Assembly (NCBI GenBank): GCA_019745775.1
Contig: JAIESR010000019.1
Coordinates: 1-64,000 of the forward strand
Origin: Xanthobacteraceae bacterium
GTDB lineage: Bacteria; Pseudomonadota; Alphaproteobacteria; Rhizobiales; Xanthobacteraceae
Direction of reading: 5' to 3'
Length of the DNA: 64,000 nt
Shown here: piece after piece, positions 56,811 to 64,000 of the stretch
How the letters are laid out: each line of letters starts with the position of its first letter
Numbering within the stretch: the stretch's first letter is position 1
The notes under the pieces: generated by a model
What the model was told of the DNA's origin: nothing
The model's input: the letters and a program-made list of their open reading frames with translations, nothing else
Database searches by the model: none
Translations under genes and position numbers: made by a program

Positions 56811-57092
56811 CTAGCCGCGACCGTGGCCGGTGAGGCGGCGCGTGTTCGCGCGCACGCGCGTGCGATATCGGCGGACGACCGTATGCGGTGATCGTCCGAA
56901 CGTCAGCATCGTGGTTGCTTCCATACAGGCGAATACTTTCTCGCTCATCATGCGCGCGGCCTCCGTCTGGGCCGCGACACCGCCTGCGGCCAACTTGGCG
57001 GCCCGAAGCGCCACGACCTGCTGGGCCTCCAGGGCCAGCCGGGCGGAGTTCATCGCGAGAGAAAACCAGGTTTGCCGCTTCCTTGCGTTCAT
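56811..57092 (-). CDS. Small conserved Rhizobiales protein (phasin-like length and composition)
   Basis: 93-aa basic protein: an N-terminal helix (WFSLAMNSARLALEAQQVVA), an Ala-rich middle (LAAGGVAAQTEAARMMSEKV) and a strongly basic C-terminus with VVRRYRTRVRANTRRLTGHG. Short proteins with the same pattern, ending in a basic YRRxVRANRRRL-type tail, are frequent in Bradyrhizobium-like genomes and are usually left as hypothetical. ATG 57092 is chosen. No catalytic motif is seen. It lies on the strand opposite to the transporter genes, between the bicupin and the binding protein. Confidence 0.65.
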   Translation of the reverse strand: MNARKRQTWFSLAMNSARLALEAQQVVALRAAKLAAGGVAAQTEAARMMSEKVFACMEATTMLTFGRSPHTVVRRYRTRVRANTRRLTGHGRG

Positions 57093-57118
57093 GGCTGAAC
57101 GTCCATTCCAAACGGTTG

Positions 57119-57292
57119 CTACAGGCGCGGCACGTCAGTGCCGGGTGGCTGCGGATCCCGTAGCGGGCGGTCTTCTTGCGGGTCCGCGGGCGGCGGGCTG
57201 ACCGGGTCTCGATAGGGCCGTGGGTCCTTGACGGTAGGCTCGCCGGGCTCGGCTGGCGATGGCGTCGGGGGCTTTATCGGTTCTTTCGGCAT
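57119..57292 (-). CDS. Small proline-rich hypothetical protein
   Basis: 57-aa protein, MPKEPIKPPTPSPAEPGEP and onwards, ending RPLRDPQPPGTDVPRL. About a third of the residues are proline and charged residues abound, so it is probably unfolded in isolation. Very similar small proline-rich proteins with the DPxPYRDP and RPLRDPxPPGTDxPR patterns occur in related genomes, which argues for a real gene. The frame is open upstream to 57394, but ATG 57292 fits that pattern. No function is known. Confidence 0.6.
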   Translation of the reverse strand: MPKEPIKPPTPSPAEPGEPTVKDPRPYRDPVSPPPADPQEDRPLRDPQPPGTDVPRL

Positions 57293-57451
57293 GAGGGGGA
57301 AAGTGCTGGCGCGCGATTCCGTTCCTTCCGGTCTTGTTGGGGAGGAGTTGTCTCGAAGGCGTCGTGCCTTGCCAACCGTTTCGCACAGGCCCATCCTTGC
57401 CGCCGACGAGCGGGGCTAAAGAACCTGCCGCAAGTCCTCGGGGAGGACGCC

Positions 57452-58498
57452 ATGCCGAAGCTGGTCGCGCTGCTATTCGCAGCGATGCTCAATGCGCTCG
57501 TGCTGTGCGGTCCGGCGGCCGCCCAATCGACGCTGGCCGAACTCGCTATGTATGCCGGGCCGGATCGCACCGAACGGTTGATCGCGGGCGCGAGGAAGGA
57601 GGGCGTGCTGACGATCTATTCGTCGATGACCAGCGACGATCAACGCGTGCTGGTCGACGCGTTCGGGAAGAAATACGGGGTCAAGCTTCAGTTCTGGCGC
57701 GCCAGCTCCGAGAGCATCCTGCGGCGAACACTTATTGAGCAGCGGGCCAACCGCTTTGACGTCGATGCGATCGAGACCAGCGCCGCCGAGATGGAATCGC
57801 TGCATCGCGAGGGCATGTTGCAGGAAGTGCGCTCGCCGCATCTCGCCGACATCGTTCCGACGGCGCAGCGCCCGCATCGCGAATGGGTCGGCGACCGGCT
57901 CAACATCATCGCCGCCGGCTACAATACCAAGCTGGTGCGCAAGGACGAGGCGCCGAAGTCCTACGAGGACTTCGCCGATCCGCGCTGGAAGGGCCGGCTT
58001 GGGATCGAGTCCGACGACGCCGTTTGGTTCGGCGCGCTCGCCAATGCGCTGGGCGAGGAGAAGGTCGTCAAGCTGTTCCGCGACATGGTGCGGGTGAACG
58101 GCGTCTCCGTGCGCAAGGGCCATACGCTGCTCGCCAATCTCGTGGTCTCGGGCGAGGTGCAGTTCGCGCTCACGCTCTACCACTACAAGGCCGAGCAACT
58201 GAAGAATTCCGGCGCGCCGCTCGATTGGTACGTGATCCCGCCGGGTTTTGCGCGCTTCATCGGCACGGGGGTGCTCAAGCGGGCGCCGCATCCGCACGCG
58301 GCCGTTCTGTTCCTCGACTTCATGCTCTACGAGGCCCAGCAGCTTCTGGTGACGCGCGACTTCACGCCCACCAACATGAAAGTGCGGCCGCTCGACCTGC
58401 CGTTCAGCGTGATCGATCCCGCGCAGATTCTCGACCAGGGCGAGCGCTGGACCAAGCTCTACGACGAGATCGTCGTGAAGCAGGGCAAGAAGCGCTAG
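57452..58498 (+). CDS. Ferric-type ABC transporter substrate-binding protein
   Basis: 348 aa: signal peptide MPKLVALLFAAMLNALVLCG cleaved near AAAQS, then the PBP type 2 fold with KEGVLTIYSSMTSDDQRVLVD and GVKLQFWRASSESILRR, as in FbpA/AfuA-related receptors. The tyrosine pair that binds iron in FbpA is not evident, so the ligand may be organic. GGGGAGGA precedes ATG 57452. It most likely serves the fused permease and ATPase at 52.7-55.6 kb although two small reverse-strand genes intervene. Confidence 0.88.
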   Translation: MPKLVALLFAAMLNALVLCGPAAAQSTLAELAMYAGPDRTERLIAGARKEGVLTIYSSMTSDDQRVLVDAFGKKYGVKLQFWRASSESILRRTLIEQRANRFDVDAIETSAAEMESLHREGMLQEVRSPHLADIVPTAQRPHREWVGDRLNIIAAGYNTKLVRKDEAPKSYEDFADPRWKGRLGIESDDAVWFGALANALGEEKVVKLFRDMVRVNGVSVRKGHTLLANLVVSGEVQFALTLYHYKAEQLKNSGAPLDWYVIPPGFARFIGTGVLKRAPHPHAAVLFLDFMLYEAQQLLVTRDFTPTNMKVRPLDLPFSVIDPAQILDQGERWTKLYDEIVVKQGKKR

Positions 58499-58566
58499 CT
58501 AGCGGACATACGTTGTGATCGCGACTGTGCGGCGGACGGTGCAAGCTAAACGACCGAATCCTAGCA

Positions 58567-61500
58567 TTACGGCTTAATCGCCCGTGCGGCGCTGCGCAGC
58601 ATCTGCCCGGGCGCGCGATGCGCCCGCGCGCCCCAGAGCCGGCGGTGAAGGCGGTCCAGGATCAGATAGATCACCGGCGTCGTGTAGAGCGTGAGGATCT
58701 GCGACACCAACAGGCCGCCGACGATGGTGATGCCGAGCGGCCGGCGCATCTCCGAGCCGGGGCCCGAGCCGAACACCAGCGGGAGCGCGCCGAGCATCGC
58801 CGCCAGGGTGGTCATCAGGATCGGCCGGAAGCGCTCCAGGCAGGCCTCGTAGATCGCCTGCTCCGGTTCGAGCTTGCGTTCGCGCTCGGCCTCGAGCGCG
58901 AAGTCGACCATGATGATGCCGTTCTTCTTCACGATGCCGATCAGGAGGATGATGCCGATCAGCGCGATCAGCGACAGCTCGGTTCGGAAGATCATCAGAG
59001 CCAGCAGCGCACCGAGCCCCGCCGACGGCAGCGTCGAGATGATCGTGAGCGGATGGGCAAGGCTCTCGTAGAGTACGCCAAGAACGATGTACACGGCCAC
59101 GAGCGCCGCGAGGATGAGCAGCGGCTGCGTCCCGATCGACGACCGATAGGCGCGGGCGTCGCCCTGGAATTCGGCACGCAGCGTTTCCGGCATGTGCAGT
59201 TCGGCGACCGCGCGGTCGACCGCCCGCGTCGCCTGATCGATGGTGACATTGGGCGCCAGGCTGAAGCTGATCGTCACTGCCGGGAACTGGCCCTGGTGGT
59301 TGATCACCAGCGGCTGCAAGCCGCGCTCGATCTTGACCACCGCCGACAGCGGCACCTGCACGCCATTTGCCCCGGGGACATAGATCCGGTCGAGGTCGGT
59401 CGGATCGCGCTGGTATTGCGGATCGATCTCCAGGATCACGCGATAGTTGTTGCGCTGGGTATAGATCGTCGACACCTGCCGCTGCGCGAACGCGTTGTTG
59501 AGCGCGCTCTGGATGTCCTGCGCGCGCACGCCGAGCCGCGAGGCTGCGAGCCGGTCGACATGCACGTTCACCTGCAAGCCGCCCTGCTGGCGGTCGCTGG
59601 AGACGTCGACGATCTCCGGCACTTTCGTCAGTCGGTCGTTGATGATCGGCGCCCAGCGGATCAGGTCCTGATAGTCCGGCGTCCAGATCGTGTACTGGTA
59701 GCTCGAATCCGACTGGCGGCCACCGGTGCGCACGTCCTGCGCCGGGAACATGAACACGCGCAGCCCGGGGATGGCGTTGAGCTGCGGCCGCAGCCGGTTG
59801 ATCACGTCCCAGGCGCTCTCGCGCCGCTCCGACAGCGGCTTCAGGCTGATGAAGAGCTGCCCGCGATTGACCGAGGAATTGAACGACGACGTGCCGATCG
59901 AGGAACCGACGCCGGCGACGGCCGGATCGGCGAGCACGATGTCGTTCGCCTGCTGCTGCAGCTCGAACATGGCCTGGAAGGAGATTTCCGGCGATGCCTG
60001 CGTCGAGCCCCAGATCAGCCCGGTGTCGTCGAACGGGAACCAGCCCTTCGGCGTCTTGACGTAGAGCGCGACGGTCAGCGCGATGGTGCCGACGAACACC
60101 AAGAGCGTCAGCGCCCAGTGCTGCAGCACCACGCGCAGGCTGCGGCCGTAGAGGCCGACCACCCATCCCATGCTGCGCTCGACCAAGCGGTCGAGCCAGG
60201 TGGCGTCCGGGGAGGGCGGCTTGCGCACGAAATGGGCGCAGATCATCGGCGTCAGCGTCAGCGACACCACCATCGAGATCGCGATCGCGAACACCAGCGT
60301 CACCGAAAACTCGCGGAACACGCGCCCGATCACGCCGGTCATGAACAGGAGCGGAATAAAGGCGGCGATCAGCGAGATGCTGATCGAGACGACGGTGAAG
60401 CCGATCTGCCGCGCACCTTCCATGGCGGCCTGGACCGGCGTCATGCCCTTCTCCAGATTGCGGAAGCAGTTCTCGATCATCACGATCGCGTCGTCGACCA
60501 CGAAGCCGACCGAGATCACCAGCGCCATCAGCGACAGATTGTTGATCGAGAAGCCGGCGACCCACATCAGCGCGCAGGTGCCGGCCAGCGCCAGCGGCAC
60601 GGTGACGCCGGCGGCGATGGTCGCGGCGCCGCGCCGCAGGAACAGGAACACCACCATCATGACGAGCGCGATCGCGATCACGAGCGTGAGCTGCATGTCG
60701 AACACGCTGGCGCGGATGGTCTGGGTGCGGTCGGACAGGATCTCGATGTTGACGCCGGCCGGAATCCATTTTTTGATTTCGGGCAGCATCGCCCGCACGC
60801 GGTCCACGGTCTCGATCACGTTGGCGTCGGCCGACTTGGTGAGCACCAGCAGGATCGACGGCTGGCGGTTGTACCAGCCGAACGAGCGGCTGTTGCGCGT
60901 GCCCGGCTCGATCGAGGCGATGGCGGAAAGCCGGACAACCGTGCCGTTGGCGGCCTTGATCACCAGCGGCTCGTATTGCGACGCCGCCCGCATCTGATCG
61001 TTGGTGGCGATGGTGACCGCGCGCTCGCCGCCGTCGAAGGTGCCGAGCGGGCCGGCGGCGTTGGCACTGGCGACGGCGGTGCGCACGTCCTCCATCGACA
61101 GGCCCATCGAGGCGAGCGCGATCGGGTTGACGCGGATGCGGATCGCTGGCTGTTCGGCGCCGTTGACCGATACCTCGGCGACGCCGTCGACCTGGGAGAG
61201 TCGCTGCGCGAGCACGGTGTCGGCGGCGTCGTACATCACGCTCGGCGGCACCGTTTGCGACGTCAGCGCCAGGATCATGATCGGGGTCGCCGACGGATTC
61301 GACTTGCGGAACGACGGCCGCGACTGCAGGTCGCCCGGCAGGTCGGTCAGGGCGGCGTTGATCGCCGCCTGCACGTCGCGGGCGGCGCCGTCGATGTCGC
61401 GGTTGAGGTCGAATTGCACGGTGATGCGGGTGAGGCCGAGCGACGAGCGCGACGTCATCTCGCTGACGCCCGGAATCTCGCCGAGCCGCCGTTCCAGCGG

Positions 61501-61695
61501 GGCGGCCACGGTCTGCGCCATGGTCTCGGGGTCGGCGCCGGGGCGGCTGGCGCTGACGCTGATGGTCGGGAAATCGACCGACGGCATGCTCGCGACCGGC
61601 AGGAAGTGATACGCGACCGCGCCGATCAGCAGGAGCCCGATCGCGAGCAGCGTGGTGCCGACCGGCCGACGGATCGCGGGCTCGCAGATGTTCAT
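58567..61695 (-). CDS. RND efflux permease, MdtC-like
   Basis: 1042-aa proton-driven inner-membrane pump subunit. It starts NICEPAIRRPVGTTLLAIGLLLIGA with the first helix and has the two large periplasmic loops and twelve helices of the AcrB/MdtBC family. The proton-relay segment in helix 4 is visible as VGFVVDDAIVMIENC, with the two Asp residues. The AcrB family normally works with a periplasmic adaptor and TolC. The upstream gene on the same strand encodes a second, related permease, so the pair resembles the heteromeric MdtB-MdtC pump. The C-terminal helix ends in the basic DRLHRRLWGARAHRA. Confidence 0.94.
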   Translation of the reverse strand: MNICEPAIRRPVGTTLLAIGLLLIGAVAYHFLPVASMPSVDFPTISVSASRPGADPETMAQTVAAPLERRLGEIPGVSEMTSRSSLGLTRITVQFDLNRDIDGAARDVQAAINAALTDLPGDLQSRPSFRKSNPSATPIMILALTSQTVPPSVMYDAADTVLAQRLSQVDGVAEVSVNGAEQPAIRIRVNPIALASMGLSMEDVRTAVASANAAGPLGTFDGGERAVTIATNDQMRAASQYEPLVIKAANGTVVRLSAIASIEPGTRNSRSFGWYNRQPSILLVLTKSADANVIETVDRVRAMLPEIKKWIPAGVNIEILSDRTQTIRASVFDMQLTLVIAIALVMMVVFLFLRRGAATIAAGVTVPLALAGTCALMWVAGFSINNLSLMALVISVGFVVDDAIVMIENCFRNLEKGMTPVQAAMEGARQIGFTVVSISISLIAAFIPLLFMTGVIGRVFREFSVTLVFAIAISMVVSLTLTPMICAHFVRKPPSPDATWLDRLVERSMGWVVGLYGRSLRVVLQHWALTLLVFVGTIALTVALYVKTPKGWFPFDDTGLIWGSTQASPEISFQAMFELQQQANDIVLADPAVAGVGSSIGTSSFNSSVNRGQLFISLKPLSERRESAWDVINRLRPQLNAIPGLRVFMFPAQDVRTGGRQSDSSYQYTIWTPDYQDLIRWAPIINDRLTKVPEIVDVSSDRQQGGLQVNVHVDRLAASRLGVRAQDIQSALNNAFAQRQVSTIYTQRNNYRVILEIDPQYQRDPTDLDRIYVPGANGVQVPLSAVVKIERGLQPLVINHQGQFPAVTISFSLAPNVTIDQATRAVDRAVAELHMPETLRAEFQGDARAYRSSIGTQPLLILAALVAVYIVLGVLYESLAHPLTIISTLPSAGLGALLALMIFRTELSLIALIGIILLIGIVKKNGIIMVDFALEAERERKLEPEQAIYEACLERFRPILMTTLAAMLGALPLVFGSGPGSEMRRPLGITIVGGLLVSQILTLYTTPVIYLILDRLHRRLWGARAHRAPGQMLRSAARAIKP

Positions 61696-61736
61696 GGCGT
61701 ACCCGCTTCCGATCTAGCGCATGGCGATCGCCACGA

Positions 61737-61858
61737 ACTCGGTCTGCTCCCTCCCTCCTTGTGGGGGAGGGGTGGGGAGGGGGGTGGTTGTTGCGGTTCA
61801 CACCTCGTCAAACAACTCCTACCCCCACCCCTGACCCCTCCCCACAAGGGGGAGGGGA
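61737..61858. repeat. C/G-rich palindromic intergenic repeat (copy 2)
   Basis: CTCCCTCCCTCCTTGTGGGG (from 61747) and onwards faces CCCCTCCCCACAAGGGGGAG (61836-61855) as an inverted repeat between the two RND genes. The left flank ACTCGGTCTGCTCCCTCC is identical to that of the element at 18731-18845, so both are copies of one dispersed family. It separates two genes usually linked closely and may form an mRNA hairpin that alters the dosage of the second. Confidence 0.8.
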
Positions 61859-61900
61859 ACGGAGAGGTCGCGGCTTGCGTCGGCAATTCAGTCATCGCCA

Positions 61901-64000
61901 TCACTCCGCCGGCCGTTGCGACGGCTCCGGCGCCGCCGGCAGGTCGAGCTCTGGCTCGTCGGTCGCGGCGCGGGAGCGGCTCCAGCGCGCACGCAGCCGC
62001 TCCATCTGGAGGTAGATGACGGGCGTGGTGTAGAGCGTGAGCAGCTGTGACAGCAGCAAGCCGCCGATGATGGTGATGCCGAGCGGGTTGCGCAGCTCGG
62101 AGCCGGTGCCGCTCTCGACCGCCAGCGGGATCGCGCCGAACAACGCGGCCAGCGTTGTCATCATGATCGGGCGGAAGCGCAGCAGCGCCGCCTGCATGAT
62201 CGAATCGCGCGGCGTCATGCCCTGCACGCGCTCGGCTTCGAGGGCGAAGTCGATCATCATGATCGCGTTCTTCTTGACGATGCCCATCAAGAGGATGATG
62301 CCGATCAGCGCGATGACCGAGAGATCGTAGCCGAGCAGGATCAGCGCCAACAGCGCGCCGAGGCCGGCCGACGGCAAGGTCGAGAGGATCGTGATCGGGT
62401 GGATGATGCTCTCGTAGAGCACCCCCAGCACGATGTAGATCGTGATGATGGCGGCGAGGATCAGCCACGGCTGTCCGGCGAGCGAGCGCGCGAACTCGGC
62501 GGCGTCGCCGGAATAACTGCCGGCCACCGAGGTCGGCATGCCGAGCTCGATCTCAGCCTGGCTGACGACCGCCACCGCGTCGCTGAGCGAGGCGTGCGGC
62601 GCGAGGTTGAAGCTGATGGTCACCGCCGGAAACTGCTCGTAATGCGCGATCACCAGCGGCGCGGTGGTGTGCACGAAGCGGGCAAAGGCGGAGAGCGGCA
62701 CCTGCACGCCGCCGGTGCCGGGAACGTAAAGCCGCGACAGCGAATTGGGATCGCTCTGGTAGTGCGGCATCGCTTCGAGGATGACGCGGTACTGGTTCGA
62801 TTGCGCGTAGATGGTCGAGATCTGGCGCTGGCCGAAGGCCGAGTTGAGCGTGTCGTTGACGACCTGGAGCGAGACGCCGAGCCGGCCGGCCAGCTCGCGG
62901 TCGACATTGACGTTGAGCCGCAGGCCTTCCTCCTGCGCCTCGGAGGCGACGTCGCGCATGATCGGCGACGTTTGCAGCTTGTCCGCCAGCCGCTCGGCCC
63001 ACAAGTTCACGTCCGCCGCGCTGGTGCCGGTCAGGGTGTACTGGTACTGCGCGCGGCTGATGCGGGTCGCGATCTGGATGTCCTGCACCGGTTGAAAATA
63101 GAGGATCACCCCGGGGATGCGCAGCATCTGCTCGTGCAGCCGATCGATCACGGTCATCACCGAGGTGTGCCGGACATTGCGCGGGCGCAGCGTGATCGCG
63201 AAGCGCGCCGCGTTCGGCGTGGCGTTGATCGGCGTGACGCCGACCACCGAAACGACACCGGTCACCTCGGGGTCCTTGCGGATCGTCGCTTCGACGGTGG
63301 TGCGCAGGCGCTGCATCTCGGCGAATGAGACCTCGTCGCCGCCTTCCATCACCGCGAAGATCAGCCCGGTGTCCTGCTGCGGCAGGAAGCCTTTCGGAAT
63401 GACGAGGTAGAGCCAGAAGGTCGCGGCCATGGTCGCGAACAGCACGATCAGGGTCAGCGCCTCGTGCCGCAGCACCCATTCCAGCGTCCGGCGATACTGC
63501 TCGACCGTCCATTCGACGCCATGGTTGAATAAGCGCGTGATGGCGTTGCCGGCGGATTCCACGCGCGGCCGCAGCATGCGGCTGCACATCATCGGCGTCA
63601 GCGTCAGCGATACGATGGCGGAAACGATGACCGCGATGGTCAAGGTCAGCGCGAATTCGCGGAACATGCGGCCGACCAGGCCGGTCATGAACAGCAGGGG
63701 GATGAAAACCGCGATCAGCGACAGCGTCAGCGAAATAATGGTGAAGCCGATCTCGCTCGCGCCCTTGAGCGCCGCCTGGAACGGGCTTTCGCCTTCCTCC
63801 ATGTGACGCACGATGTTCTCGATCATCACGATGGCGTCGTCGACCACGAAGCCGGTACCGATGGTGAGAGCCATCAGCGAGAGGTTGTCGAGCGAAAACC
63901 CGCAGAACCACATCACGCCGAAGGTGGCGACCAGCGACAGCGGCAGCGCGACGCCGGCAATGATGGTGGCGCGGATGGAGCGGAGGAAAAGCAGCACCAC
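61901..64000 (-). CDS. RND efflux permease, MdtB-like, N-terminus missing (window edge)
   Basis: The last 699 residues of an AcrB/MdtB-family permease. Helix 4 with GTGFVVDDAIVMIENIVRHM shows the proton-relay Asp pair. The second periplasmic half (YFQPVQDIQIATRISRAQYQ) and the C-terminal helices follow, ending in an acidic, Pro-rich tail PELDLPAAPEPSQRPAE. It lies upstream of the MdtC-like gene on the same strand with a 205-base gap holding a palindromic repeat. A periplasmic adaptor (MdtA type) would be expected beyond the right edge. Confidence 0.93.
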   Translation of the reverse strand: MVLLFLRSIRATIIAGVALPLSLVATFGVMWFCGFSLDNLSLMALTIGTGFVVDDAIVMIENIVRHMEEGESPFQAALKGASEIGFTIISLTLSLIAVFIPLLFMTGLVGRMFREFALTLTIAVIVSAIVSLTLTPMMCSRMLRPRVESAGNAITRLFNHGVEWTVEQYRRTLEWVLRHEALTLIVLFATMAATFWLYLVIPKGFLPQQDTGLIFAVMEGGDEVSFAEMQRLRTTVEATIRKDPEVTGVVSVVGVTPINATPNAARFAITLRPRNVRHTSVMTVIDRLHEQMLRIPGVILYFQPVQDIQIATRISRAQYQYTLTGTSAADVNLWAERLADKLQTSPIMRDVASEAQEEGLRLNVNVDRELAGRLGVSLQVVNDTLNSAFGQRQISTIYAQSNQYRVILEAMPHYQSDPNSLSRLYVPGTGGVQVPLSAFARFVHTTAPLVIAHYEQFPAVTISFNLAPHASLSDAVAVVSQAEIELGMPTSVAGSYSGDAAEFARSLAGQPWLILAAIITIYIVLGVLYESIIHPITILSTLPSAGLGALLALILLGYDLSVIALIGIILLMGIVKKNAIMMIDFALEAERVQGMTPRDSIMQAALLRFRPIMMTTLAALFGAIPLAVESGTGSELRNPLGITIIGGLLLSQLLTLYTTPVIYLQMERLRARWSRSRAATDEPELDLPAAPEPSQRPAE

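Noticed and set aside
58574..61801. 1075-codon frame on the same strand as the MdtC-like gene
   Set aside because: Alternative frame of the same coding region; its product is an Arg/Ala/Asp-rich string with no membrane helices.
58618..62019. 1133-codon open frame antisense to the MdtC-like permease gene
   Set aside because: Long antisense frames are common in GC-rich DNA. The translation is a low-complexity Arg/Asp/His-rich string without any domain, while the minus strand encodes a perfect RND pump.

Overview
The window is GC-rich DNA (roughly 65 % by eye) from an alphaproteobacterium of the order Hyphomicrobiales/Rhizobiales, most like the Bradyrhizobium, Rhodopseudomonas, Pseudolabrys or Xanthobacteraceae group. 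The evidence is an F1-only atpHAGDC operon, the proA-nadD-rsfS-rlmH and envC-ctpA-deacetylase-rppH blocks, the cysG-DUF2849-cysI-DUF934 sulfite module, several intergenic palindromic repeats of a kind common in this order, and a very large set of orphan solute-binding proteins. I saw no rRNA, tRNA, CRISPR array, transposase or phage gene.

Layout. 0-0.2 kb: start of a collagen-like lipoprotein running off the left edge. 0.5-5.4 kb: F1-ATPase operon. 5.5-12.8 kb: rppH, divergent polysaccharide deacetylase, ctpA and envC (cell-envelope and RNA-decay housekeeping), with a chemoreceptor gene inserted on the other strand. 13.1-17.0 kb: siroheme and sulfite reduction operon. 17.0-20.2 kb: rlmH, rsfS, nadD, proA. 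20.4-22.1 kb: an SDR gene and a glycosyltransferase-like gene broken by a one-base frameshift. 22.1-29.0 kb: a three-component Rieske oxygenase locus (FAD reductase, oxygenase, ferredoxin) around an IclR regulator. Two near-identical palindromes in its divergent promoters suggest one regulon. 29.1-47.6 kb: a catabolic and uptake island with a thiamine-diphosphate (TPP) enzyme, a UbiD-family decarboxylase, two small cupins, a second chemoreceptor, ModA-like and family-3-like binding proteins, and eight TctC/Bug-like binding proteins in two subfamilies, none with a TctA/TctB membrane partner nearby. 48.0-50.7 kb: an N-acetylmuramoyl-L-alanine amidase and a second TPP enzyme. 50.9-58.5 kb: an EutA-like reactivase with a polyhistidine tail, a ferric-type ABC transporter (fused permease, ATPase, separated binding protein), a bicupin and two small conserved proteins. 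58.6-64 kb: two tandem RND efflux permeases (MdtC-like and MdtB-like), the second running off the right edge.

The 20-58 kb part reads as an accessory region for taking up and breaking down organic, possibly aromatic, acids: oxygenase, decarboxylases and cupins combined with many periplasmic receptors and one chemoreceptor. The actual substrates cannot be read from the sequence. The least expected elements are the orphan binding-protein array, the EutA-like protein found without any ethanolamine ammonia-lyase, and an unassigned 170-residue protein encoded directly behind the Rieske oxygenase.
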